DNA of 64,000 bases, taken from contig NC_134958.1 in assembly GCF_965638725.1 (NCBI RefSeq), forward strand, positions 20,739,964 through 20,803,963. Direction: 5' to 3'. Source of the stretch: Aptenodytes patagonicus (Eukaryota; Chordata; Aves; Sphenisciformes; Spheniscidae). Below are positions 1 to 12,200 of this stretch, piece after piece (the stretch's first letter is position 1; each line of letters starts with the position of its first letter). The notes below the pieces were generated by a model. It was not told where the DNA came from and searched no databases. It saw nothing but the letters and a program-made list of their open reading frames with translations. Made by a program: the position numbers and the translations under genes.

Positions 1-3000
1 CTGGATAAATAGTTGATTAGACTGTTACGCCTCATCAGTTTGGGCATGGAAGACAGGCTGCCGGAGTGACGGGTAAGAAAACATCAAAGCAGGGAGGTTT
101 TATTTCAAACTATCACACTAACTAAATGTCTGCACTTTAAAAAACAAACAGCCTCCCCAGTGTTCCTCTAAAGCAGTTGGAGCTCTGTTTTTAAGATTGC
201 ATCTGAAACAAAACCAGGACCCAAACCTAACCAAGTATAAACAAAAAGCTTTTAAGGTGTCAATATTATTCCAGACATCTTGGAACTGTTCACCCACCCC
301 TTATGAGGAGGTGTATGCTGTTAGTGAAATCACACTGGTTTCTATTGAATGAATACTCCAATTCTGGATAATTTCTTTTGACTCAACCACTGGAATTCTT
401 CATATTATCAAAAAACTTTAGGAGGCGAAATACTTTGATCTCTGCTTCACATCTTTATCTATAATGCAGTGGACAAAATATATTCTCAACTATAATTTTT
501 CCAGCTTTCTAACAATACATTTCTGTAGTTTATTATTTAAGCAACAGACTAGTGAGGCAGCTGTTAAACAAAGTGAACTGCTCCAAGCAAAGCAAGAAAG
601 CCAGTCATAATACAATTGCCTCCTGCAATCAGCAATGTGAACTTAACCCTGCTGGGGAAGAAGAATGAGGTTGGTTAAGAAAACAGAGCAATTCAAAGAT
701 TACAAAGCCATCTAACCTTTTTTCTTGTATAATACAGTCTGTTGAGCTTTTTGGAATTATTTTTCAAATTAGGATAGAAAAACTTCCTTCTTATTAAAAT
801 ATTTCCATTTATAGGAACACAATCACAACTTTTGATAAGTTGTTTTACTGGTTAATTTCCTTGCCATTAAAATATACACATTATTTCTAATCTGTATATG
901 CCTAGATTCAACTTCCAGTCATTACATATGATGTATAAAATAATATGCTTAAAGTTTGTTATTGCAAATACTTCTCTTAACAACACTGATCAAGCCACCT
1001 CTTGGAAGAACCTTCTCATTGTTAAGCTAAACCATTGGAAAACCTTGAGCCCTTCATTACAAAGCAAGCTTTCCTTGAATCATTCTTTCAGTGCTTCTTC
1101 AGAAGCACTCCGATTTATCAATTTCCTTTCTAAACTATGAACACCAGAACCACACATACGGTTTTGCTAGCAATCACACTAGCACCTGATGTAGTGGTGA
1201 CTTCATTTCCCTGCTCGTATCTAAAATTATTCTAATTTATATGCAAAGACTTTGTTAACTCTTCTTTGGGAACTCACACTCAGCTGATCATGATCCCAAG
1301 TAATTTTCCTGGTTTCTGATTCCCCAGACTGATCCCCTTCCCCTCTCCTGCAAGCTGGGACTATGTTCATTGGTTGCAACATACGATTTTACTGTGGCCA
1401 TTATGAAAACGTAGTGTTTGCTTCCAGGTGATCCAGATCATTCTCTCTGTCTTTTACTATTTAGTGTGATATGCAGTTCCATTCTCCTACCTCTTTTATG
1501 GAGCATAATGGCCTCTTTTGCTTTATTAAATGTTAGGACATTACTTGGTCCTCAGGACAAAGATTTTCAAGCCCCTCATGACATTTGATAGGACAGAATG
1601 TACAAATCTTTTAAATACATGGTCAACATTGTTCAAAATCTTCTGACACCCTAAAGCTCAGCAATGAGGTGTTTCTAAGAGCAGTGGTGGTGAGCGTGAG
1701 GTCTCTGGTCCTTCGGAGAAGTTAACGGCCAAAATCAACCCTTCTGGGAGGCAGCAAAGGGTTCTACTGTTTGGAGGAAGACAGAAGAGGGTAAGGGAAG
1801 CTACATTTTCTTGTTTGTGGCCCAGGAACAAAGTAGGATTAGGAGGTCTTAGTGAGAAAACCTTGTGATCCCTTTTGATCTCTTGCCTCTCAACTGTGTG
1901 TGGGTTTTTCATCACTCCAGTGAAGATTCAACTTAGATTATTTTATCTTATGCTTGGAAATTTTCCTTGGATCTGAGTCTGCAAACCCCCACTTACATCT
2001 TACGTCTTCAAAACTAAGATCACAGTGAGAAGATTTTTCTTTGTCTTCTCCTTTCTTTTTTCTTCCACCCTCCCAGCTTTGTTGGGGTTCTTCAGGACCT
2101 GAAATTCATTCTCATTCAGTTTTGCTGCCCATATCACTTCAAGCATTTAACAATTCCCATCTTCACACTTCTCAAACCTCCCTACTTACCTAAGAAATAT
2201 TTTCTGTTCCTTTACTCTTTCTGATGTGCTTTGGTAAGTTTTCCCTATTTCCATTCTGGCAGAGAGATTTAAATAAGCAGAAGGAAACCACATTCTTACG
2301 AACTTCTAGATGTCTGCAGCTGGGAAGCTGTCTTTTATGGGGCAGAGCCTGTGATGTAGCAGTTTAGGAACTCTGTAAGGCTGGTACTTATTCTCACAGT
2401 CTCTGCTCCTGTTTCTCTATCCAAAGAAATCTTTCAAGAAGTCTTGAGTCTCCTTCTTAGCTATTACATGCATTTGCAGAAGAAATCAAGAGAACTCGTA
2501 CTCCATTTGGAAAAAGTTGCAAGAAGGAATCTAAACTGTGTTAGACTGAGGCGTGAATGGAAAAAAGGCTTGGGGCAACAGGGGGTAAGGAATGAGTTTT
2601 ACTCTGCTAATACTGGCTGCATAAATGTTGGAGCTTTGCCACCTAATTTTGATCTAATATGCTGCATTGCTTAGGGGGTCCACTGGATTATGACATTTTT
2701 CTAATGGAAGGATATATTTTTCTCCCCAAGACAGCATGTTAAATAAAATGCATTTATTATCACATATAATAAAAAAAAAAAACCAATGTTGAATTGTCGT
2801 GACTACCACAGAGCTAAAATAGAAACCATATTACTGTATAATTATCAATCTTTCTTGCATCCTGGCAGAAAAATTCCTTATGTTCTTCAAAGATATTCCC
2901 TTGGAGCAATATGGTGGTCTTTCCTGACACATCGTGTCCTCTGGTACACAGATGCTGGGAACAAACTATTTAGTTACCAAAGGTTTTCTTTACCTTCAGG

Positions 3001-6000
3001 TACCAGTTAAGTTTGCCTTTAGTTCTCCTCAGCTCCTTGCAGCATGGAGAATGAGATTACTTTTATTAGTAGCATAAATAATACTTGACTCATACAATGG
3101 CAGATGTAGGTCTAAAGTCCTGTTAGAAAAAGAGTCCTTTCAGCTGAGTAAGGGAAGAAGGATCAAGCTCTGCTTTATAAAAAAGGTGCTGTGAATGTGT
3201 TAGAACATTGCAACTACTTTCATCAGTGCTGTTTATTCTAATCTCATCTGATGCGCTTGCTGGGATTTCAGTGCTGCGTTTTTAGAAGTACTGCACAAAA
3301 AAATTACATGGAATATGCAAGCAAGGGAGGATGAAAAAGATGGAACCCCATCAAAGTCCACATTTGTTTGCCTTGACTATATCTTTAGAGTTTATTGTAT
3401 TGTACTTTAAGACTGTAATGCATACAGAGAGTCAGAATATCTGTATTTACAACTCCACATTCATAAACTATACTTGGATTAGCACTTGAGCAATCAAGAT
3501 CAGAATATAACACAAAAATGTATATCTTTTACTTGTCTGAAAAGTAAGATCTGGGATTAAGTCTATTCTAATAATCGTTTTCTTCCCTTTTATACTCTGT
3601 AATGTTTTTGCTGTTGCTGTGTGTTTTTGTCAGGGACACTAATGAGCTATCAATCACTTGTGTAAGTCAGAAGAACAAAAGGTCGACTCTTACAAAGTTA
3701 AAGGATGCTGCTTCCAAATGTCAGCTATTCAAATGAGAAACATTTATATTCAAACTTTATCTGCATTGCTGCTTTCATAGCTGCTCATGCCTCTATAGAT
3801 TTTAGTTTAATCTGTAACACACAAACATTTTAAAGTGGATGATTACTGAAGAGGGGCTTTAAAAACAGCCTCAGACCACGTTTTACACAGTTCATGTATC
3901 ACACAGGGGTTCTCAGAATCAATTACAGCAAGGGTCAAAGATCAGAACGTTAGGGGGGGTTCAAGCATGGTTTCTATTCTACATTCCCTCCCCAGAAAAA
4001 TCATGCTGTAGTTGATTAAAACTGGTGAGCTGTGGAGCCTAGATGAGTGAGTGAACATTTTTTAAATTATATTGCTGGCTTCTGGAATTAAACATAGTAG
4101 GTGAGAAGGGTCAATGCAGATTTGGAAAGATACTTTGCAGCTGAGTGCTGAGATTTGTGATGTGCCTAAGCCTTGTATCGAACAACGTTAAACTACCTAA
4201 GTGTTTAACTTTTCTATAGTTTTTGGAGAGTGATCTTAAATAAAATCAGTTATCAAAAGGAGGGCCTACTCATACTGAGGTCAGTAGGGTGTTTTGCTGC
4301 TGACCTCATTAAAGCAGCCTTGATAAAAGTTCGGAAGCCTGTAATAATGCATACGTATGTGTTGCATGGACCTAATGCTTTAATTTACTCTTTGCCATGA
4401 GCAGATTTACAAGGGGGCTTAGGGATCTGCAGCCTCTGCTCACTAGTACAGCCTGGTCTGGGTCACATCCCAAACACATAAGCAGAGAAAGAAGCCAAAG
4501 CCATTTGCATCTTGGATGCATCTGATCCTGTATATAGCCTCTTATAATATCAGTTGTAGCTTAGATGTTTGCTGTGTACTGGCTTTCAAGACTACTACTG
4601 GGAGACACCATTGTCTCATGTTCTTACCTCTGTCATTCATTTGCTGCATGCCTCTGAGGAAACTGTATAATATAGCAGTTCTCAAACATAAATACCAGCA
4701 TTTAGGTACCTTGGTAAATGACCTTTTTTTGCATTGTCCTGTCGACTGATATCCTACAGAAAGTAAAGTTGTATGTTGGGTGCTTTGCTATTAATATCCA
4801 GGTTTGAAAGTGGGGGCTGCACCTTCTGTGACTACGGCCCCATAATGATCAACCTCTTTCAGAAAACACTATGGGAGTCAGGAGGAGAAAGGAAATATGC
4901 AATGCCTTTATTGTGAAGATTTATATCTTTATTCTGGATAACATGGAAGTTTGCATCTGGACAAAGCCTCTTCTGAGGATTCATTTAAGTAATATCTTCT
5001 CTTCTCCATTTGTTTGCTGATGTATTCTGTCTTCCTTTTGCAAGTTACCTCTGCAGGTTGGTCAGTCATGTGCAGATAACAGGGGTTTTTTTGCATACGC
5101 TGGCAGAAGTGATCTTTCCCAGGTGATTGTTTCAATGACAGTCTTCCTAATTATACTGTGTGCTCCACTTATCACAAGGGCTCCTCAGCAAATGTTTATG
5201 AAGAAGGCCTTCAAAAAGCAGATTTACTCATACAGTAATATATTACTGCCCTGTAGTTCTCTTTTAATCTTTAATGATGTCAGTGGTCATCAGATTTTTA
5301 GTGAACTGAGAGGTCAATTTATTGGATTATCCCCCTGTGCAAGGCTTTGTTTGCAGTGTGCTTTTGGACTCTTAGCTACAGATTATGGCAAGCTAAGTGA
5401 AGAAAACAATTCTGTAATTTGCAGTCATTGCACATTTTAAATCCTGTTTTAGATTTAGATAGAAGCCTTGCCTTGTAGCATTTTGTAAGATAAGTGGGAC
5501 CTTGGCAAGCTGATGAGAAGGTGGTGTTTGAAAATCCCGCATCTCCTCCTTAGATTTGAAGTGTTTGTAGTTTGGTAGCGTTGCACTTTTTTTTAGTTGC
5601 TCTGGTGAAACTTCACCACCAAATAGCCAGGATTGCTCGCTCTCTTGCTTTTTATTAGGACATTCTACTCCTTTGGGTCATGGAAATCTTTAAAGTCTGC
5701 TTGTTCTGACAGGAGCTATCAGCTCTTTCCAATCTAGAATTAGAATCATAGACACTAAACAACTGCTTCATCCTACCCCTCAATACAAGGATTCAAGTGT
5801 GAAGGATAGAGGAGTAACAGCCTTTTGATTTGGACCTTCCCCTGAGCTTGGGCCCAGCTGTATATTAGACGTTTTTGTGAGTAACCACAAGAAAAGGAAC
5901 GCAGCAAGTTTGAACATGTTCCTCTTTGCTTTGTTTAGCAATGTTTAGTAGAGTTTTATCAACAATGCTAGTAAGTTACAGTAAGATAGGGAAACACCTT

Positions 6001-8959
6001 TTACATAAGTCCACATTTAAACCATGTACATAACCATGACAATCAAAGCCATTTATTTATGTGCTTCAGTACGGAATTAGGTCGCTAATCATCTGAATGG
6101 ATATGAGGTATAAAATCTAAGTGCTAAAAAATGCAGCTTATTCCTGAAACAGGTCAGAGGCCACATAACCTAAGCTGGGTCTTCAAGGAAAGGATGCCTG
6201 GCTGTTTGAGAAGTGCCCAGTGGCTACATGGTACTCCAGAGTAATTGTAAATGGACTTTGCATGAATTTTATCTCTTTATGATCTAGATTTAAAGATACG
6301 ATTGTGTTAAACTATAGTGGTTTTCCAGACTGTGAGAGTGGTGTGTTGCACAGAATGACAATCCTTGTGTATAGCAGCTGACTAAGACTACTATGTGTTT
6401 GGGTTCCCCAGGTATGTCCATGTTTTCTGCACTTAATTTTTATCCTGACAGAGCAATTTGAATGCAGTCCTTTGCCTGAGATTTTCAAGAGTCCAGAAGT
6501 CCAGCTGGAGCTGGATGTTGGAAGTACAAAACAAACAGCCATTGCGCTTTGGCACAAGCGTGTCAAGTTGTGACTCTGTGAGTGCACAACAGTCAGTCTG
6601 TGTGTACATACAGTGGACTGCCTGCATCTGCAAGGCATTCTGGGTACACCCATACTACTGAGCTTTCCCAGAAAGCTACTATTTCTTTTTTCTTCCTCCA
6701 CAAATTTTTATCTTCATTTTCTCACTCCCTCCTGTGGGTCTTGCAATGAAGCTGCCAGTCAGACTACACTGATGTCTTAGGAGCAAGCTCTGCCCAGGGC
6801 TGCAGTCTCAGAACTGGACACTGGAGTTTCAAACACTCAGACCTACAGTGGCACCCTAGGACAGACTTGCAGTATGGATCCCATCTATTTCAATCTGCTC
6901 TTCCCTGCGGTGTTCCCTCTCAATACAACTACTGACCTGTTGTGACAATAACTGCTGTTGCACAGGTTTAGGGGAAGAAGTTTGTCTCTTAATTTCCCCA
7001 AAAGAATAGACATAAATTTACTAGGGAGGTTACAAGAGTTTTGGCAAAGTGCTGCTGCAGCCTTTCTGATTAGAACTGGCTGATGTGGCATCCACTCACA
7101 TCACAAGATGTGGCTGCATAGCTGTGCAGCTCCTACTGTCAGACTGGGGCCGTGCCAGCTCCTGAAGAACACTACACAAAGACTGTTTTACTATTACTTA
7201 TGATTTGTGTTGAAATAGCAGTGGGGGACCCAAACTTCACTGTGCTTAGCAGTGCCTGAATGTACCACAGAAAGACAATTACTGTCACAGTGACCTTCCA
7301 GCCTCCACAGACAACTTCAAGCCCTGGATGGTCTTGACTCTGACTGGCTTTCTCTGGCAAAGCTCCTGCCGAAATAATTTCGCCTTTGTGTATAATTTTC
7401 AAATGTTGAAGGAAGCCATAGTAAGGGTATTTGCAGCTGGTGCAATATCTGCATCCTTTAACGTTCATTTTCAGAAATTTTCATGTGTAAGCTAAAAATG
7501 TGTATAAAGATTGACAGGATAAGCTCTTTATATGCATAAAAACAAAGCCTTTGTCTCCAAAATACTAACAGACTTTTCTCCTCAATAAAGTGAACAAAAT
7601 ATAAGCCAGAGTCAGTTTTAAAGCCAAGTCCTTTCAAAGAGGTGTTGGCCAAAACAGGCGTACAAAGCATTAAAACAAATAAAATCCAGCTGACTTTTCA
7701 TAACACACTGGGGTAGTTCTTAATTATATTTTTCAGTGAGACCTTGGCGGTTATTACAGCCAAACATCCCACCTCACAACTTGTTAGTGGCGACCTCGAA
7801 ACTGTCTGTCACTGTAGCTGAAAATGAAGTTTTTTGCAGTTAGCATTTCCTCACTCTTGCACCCATTATTTCCTTCATGTTTAATTGCTTGCTTTGAATT
7901 TAGCCTGCCAGACCTGAAATTACATACAAACACTTTGGGGTTTAGGTGGCTTTCTCAGACAGCTGCCACAATCACTGTCCTGCCTAAATGTCCTGATAAT
8001 CTGTACCGCAATATTGCTGTGGTAGAATTGCCTTTTAAGTGCAGAACTATAGAGCAATTTAAAAAACGCAGGCTTTCAGATGCATATCTGAAACTCTGTT
8101 TCAGTCAATGGTATAACATCATGTAACACCAGCTCTAAGTATCTGGAAAATCAAGGTACTCTGAGGTACTGAATCTGGTATAAGAAACGCGATGATAATG
8201 GGACATAGTCTGTAGTAAGTCAGTGACTTTCAGATGCGTAGTGATCAAACGTTTGTGAGATCTCATAGGTGTTTAGTCACGTGAAATGAGTTTGATCACT
8301 GCATTTTTCTCCATTATGTGCCCTCATTGCAGACCCTTATCGCAGTTAGCGAATTCACTGGTTAAGGTCACAGTATCCTGAAACAAGGTTGTGATTGACA
8401 CTGCCCACTTTACGGCCTGGGAGAGAGGGTTTTGGTATCCTAGCATGGCGTGTCAACATCTTGCAGCAGCATTATGTTTACAGGTTATAAGTATACGTTC
8501 TCCTGGTCTTCAGCATTGCTCCACTGACTTCATTTGAACTACTCTGATTTATACCTGCAAATATCAAAGAATGCCTTTTGAACATGCCATCTGAATTCCA
8601 CCCTCAGCATTTCCAGTTCGAAGTGCTGCAACTGTTTCTAAATATAACAACAGTACATTCCAAATTCCCTTTCTTTTCTCATGTTTATTTATAAATGCAT
8701 GCCAAGAAACTATAGAAAAAGGGAATTTGTGCATCATTTATCATTCTGACAAAATTCATCATGCCTTGGAAAAAAGGTCACTTACTTACATTGCATTCCT
8801 CTTCCAAAATTACTCCTTTCTTTACTCTTATCTGTCAAAAGATGTAGGAAAATGTATTTCTGCTGTAGAACTAGCTACTATAGTAAAAATAACATTAAAA
8901 AATGGTGTTAAATGTTTGCTGGTTCCATCTTTTCTGATTGATTTCTATTTCTTTTCCAG
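1..8959 (+). other. CRABP1: Presumed CRABP1 last intron (no exon recognised)
   Basis: This stretch precedes a clear CRABP1 terminal exon and ends in a good acceptor (pyrimidine-rich run then CAG at 8957-8959). CRABP1 normally has four coding exons. The third encodes the segment from about SLATWENENK to ANDELIL and is very conserved, so it should be readable if present. I looked for it on the + strand and did not find it. The interval is therefore most simply one intron of at least 8.9 kb, with exons 1-3 left of the window. It is AT-rich with scattered short homopolymers and no open frame of note. That it is intronic is inference. Confidence 0.55.
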
Positions 8960-9010
8960 ACCTTTGGTGCTGATGATGTTGTGTGCACAAGAATTTATGT
9001 AAGAGAGTAA
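8960..9010 (+). CDS. CRABP1: CRABP1 terminal coding exon (partial gene)
   Basis: CRABP1 is a small cytosolic beta-barrel protein of the intracellular lipid-binding family. It binds all-trans retinoic acid and steers it toward metabolism. This exon begins directly after an acceptor and encodes TFGADDVVCTRIYVRE followed by TAA at 9008-9010, in phase 0. That is the C-terminal strand pair of CRABP1. It includes the Arg-x-Tyr motif (RIY) whose Arg and Tyr contact the retinoic acid carboxylate in this family. CRABP2 instead has Thr-Met-Thr-Ala before the DDVVCTR motif, so the TFGADD form points to CRABP1. A functional acceptor and intact frame argue against a processed pseudogene. Exons 1-3 were not seen and must lie to the left. 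Confidence 0.88.
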   Translation, partial: TFGADDVVCTRIYVRE

Positions 9011-9290
9011 AAACGTCCATTTACTTGTCATCTGGGATGAAGTGGAGAACTGTGAAAATCCCCAGTATAATGAGTATCTGTGTGTGCTGTTACTAATGCG
9101 GTGTTGTATGTGACCGTGTGTGTTATATCTGAACCCATATCCTCTGTTAAGTGTATTTCACTTTCATGTTTCATCGCAGGCACTATTCCTTCCCACTTTT
9201 ATGCCATCATTTTTCGTGTCTGCTTTGTATTTTGTAGTTGTTACTTGTTATGGTTTCATCAATTATTAAACTTATTGGGCATAACTCACA
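9011..9290 (+). other. CRABP1: CRABP1 3' UTR
   Basis: Sequence from the CRABP1 stop codon to just past the first plausible poly(A) signal. It is T-rich and GT-rich, with no continuing reading frame. The right boundary is estimated as about 20 bases after ATTAAA at 9265-9270; a GT-rich downstream element follows near 9293-9310. Confidence 0.6.
9265..9270 (+). terminator. CRABP1: CRABP1 poly(A) signal ATTAAA
   Basis: The common variant hexamer ATTAAA lies about 255 bases after the CRABP1 stop. A run rich in T and G (around 9293-9310) follows at a suitable distance for a downstream cleavage element. It is the first such combination after the stop. Confidence 0.6.
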
Positions 9291-12200
9291 GCCGTTTTGG
9301 GGTGTTTTTAATAGAAAACCCAGCAGTGCTTTGGTGAGGACTGAAACACTTTTTACCCTCTGTTGAAGTCAGTGTGGAGTTTCACTGCTGTTGGCTAGCA
9401 CTGTGCTGTCAGGGAACACCTCCTAGGGCAACACAAAGCGCAGAAGAGCAAGTGAATTGCAAGGCCTTTCATGGAGCTGCAGGCTGCTCTCTCAAACCCA
9501 GAGCTCTGCTTCTTTTCTTCTTTCTGTCCTGTCTCCTTGGGAGAGTTGTTGAGGAACAATTCCTGTATCCTGGGATTGCTGGGACTGTGATTCAGCAGAA
9601 CCAGACAGGACAAGGAGAGATCTTTGCCCTCTTTCCTGCTGCATCTCTGAAGAATGCCCAGACTTTCCCTCTTGAGACACTCATTATCCAAGTACAAAAC
9701 CCAGCTGTATACACAGGACAAACAACATTGTGGTCATGACTAATACTTACTGTCATCACACCCAAGCACCTCAGACCTGATCAGAGAGCCAGCAGAATCT
9801 GACAGATGTTACTTGTTTGGGCCATAAAAAGATAAAGCTGAGGAATGCTGCTTTTCTCCTCCCTTCTCACCTGTGACAGAGAGAATTGCTGATGGCTTCA
9901 CTCCCCCTCAGTGTTACAGCTCTCACTTTTGGTGACTCAATATTTCATTCTTTGAACAATTAAGTATTTCACAAACCAGGGACATAGTTCAAGAATGAAA
10001 GAAACACCAAATTTAATGTATTTATTCTGGCTCAGAGTTCTGGCCACAGCACTATCAAGTATTAGATTCAAGCTGAACAGACATTCCTCTAATGAACCAG
10101 AAACTCTTCTGTTCTTCAGCCTTGGAAATATCTGGAGATTGAGACTAGGAGCACTACTTATTTCAGTGCAATACCCAAGCTTATCTGACCAACTTTCAGT
10201 TTTGCAAGAATAATTTATCTGCTTCATGTTACCCAATCATAGAAGATTTTTAAGAGGTTCAGTGTTAGCAGAGTATATGCCCGGTTCACTGGACTGTGCT
10301 CAATATTCAGAATGGGAAAATAGGTCCAAAACTTGATTGTCTTGGGACATCCATGGGAAACAAATTACTTTGTCTCTTCATCTCGCATAGCTATGCAGAG
10401 GAATCCCCTTTGATAGGATTGTCAAACTGCTGTGGAGAAATCAGCCACCTGTTCTATACACGGCAGTATGACCTACAGCAGCACAACCGGAGAGAAACGT
10501 ATGTTTTCTGGCTCCTCTGCTCTGACAGATCACACTTTCTTTCTCTGCCATCAGCACTCAAGATACAATATTGCAGTCGAAAAGGGGGATCTTTTCCTTC
10601 CACTCTAACCTTAAGCCAAATTCTGTTTCTAAGACCTTGGTTCACTTGGTACCAGTTAAACACACTGCATGTTAGCTCGCATTGAAGCATGGGCTGAAAT
10701 TAGTTCATTGTGGTTTAGATGCAGCTGAAGCTACCCCCCGGTAAGAATGAAACCATAAGGGGGAATGACAGTGATCTATCTTTATTTTCTATCTTCTTTT
10801 AAGATTCAAATTAAAATAGTTGGGTGGTTTTTTCCAAACAAATTCAATTTCAGGAATATCTGGACCTGCTTGTGTAATCAGCTGTGCCAAGAGGACTCCG
10901 TAAGAAGTGCCAGGCTGAGCTAGCTCAAAGCATCTCAGTGATGCAGACAAAACTGTGTCTTGCCACATCAAGGCTGAGAAGTAAATAGCACTGTGTTGCA
11001 GGACATGCTGGCACATGCCACATCCCTGCAGCAACAGGAGCCCACCAACACTGTAGAGTGCTTTGCCCCCACCTCCCAGGCGGTGAGTGGTGGATGCGGG
11101 GGCTGCTACAAGCTGATGAGGTAAGTAGTAGAGCCAAAGCCAGTAGGTAGCAAGGCTGTTTTGCCATTCCAGAAAAATGTTACTCTTAGCAATTACCTCT
11201 TCTGCCTGTGTCTAAAGCAGCGCTGATGCGTGGTTTGTGAGGGTTCAGCAAGGTATTGGTATGAACCTCACATTGTCTAGAGCAAGTGAGTGCAATTAAT
11301 GGAAGCAGTGATTTCTATGTTTCATTTCTAGGAAGGCTCATGCTGAGCTGTTGTGCTGCTCAAGCAAATATCCTTCAGAAACCTTTCCCATCAATAGGAA
11401 AGTACCAAGTCAAGTTTCCATCCAGTTGGCAACTACTATCCAAGTAGTAAAGCATGAGCTGTTTAACTGCGTTGTAGAGGTTATGATTAAAAACAGGCTC
11501 TTGAGATACGAGCTACCCTGCATAACTGGGAACTTTCTTCTTCCAGGATTGAAACCGTTCCCCTAAGCTTCATTTGCAGTCTGGTATGACAGAAGTTCCT
11601 TTCTTTAGTAATTTCAGTGTGGAAGCTTCACCACTTGATTGACTTCCATGGAGTTACATTAGAGTTGCTGGTGCATAGGTAAATTCATATGAACAGAGAC
11701 TAGAACTGGTCCAGGGTGTTAGTTTTACGGCTCATTGTTGAAACAGTGCAAAGGCCAAATTGCATTTTGTGAGTCCTCCTGGATTCAAAAGCTCTTCAAA
11801 TCTAGGCATACAAGAATTTGGAATGATTTTACTGGCCAAAAGCCTTGCAGTTGTCTCCTGCCTTTCTTTGCTGAGGTTAAGCTCCTTTGGGAACATGGAA
11901 GTTGAACAATGCCAGGGTGGCCAACAGAGAGTTTTATCCACTTTTTGTGTAAAAAATCATGAATTCACCCTTCCCCAGATGAGGTGATGGAAGCAGAGTA
12001 GAGTTACTGTAGCTGTCATCCACAAAAACTTAGTCTCACAATGTCTGAGTGTTAAACAGTTGCTTAGCAAAATAGGATCCTGAAAGCTTCAGGCGGCCGC
12101 TCTCTGCACGTAGGAGGGAGGGACTTTTGTAGGGAAAGGTGCCAGGACAATGGAGCACCTAAGGATTACATAAATGGTTTGTTGATTACTTGATAGCATG

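Noticed and set aside
9374-9739. Overlapping frames of about 100-120 codons on both strands after CRABP1
   Set aside because: Open in several frames at once, the + frame lacks an ATG, and no family is recognised.
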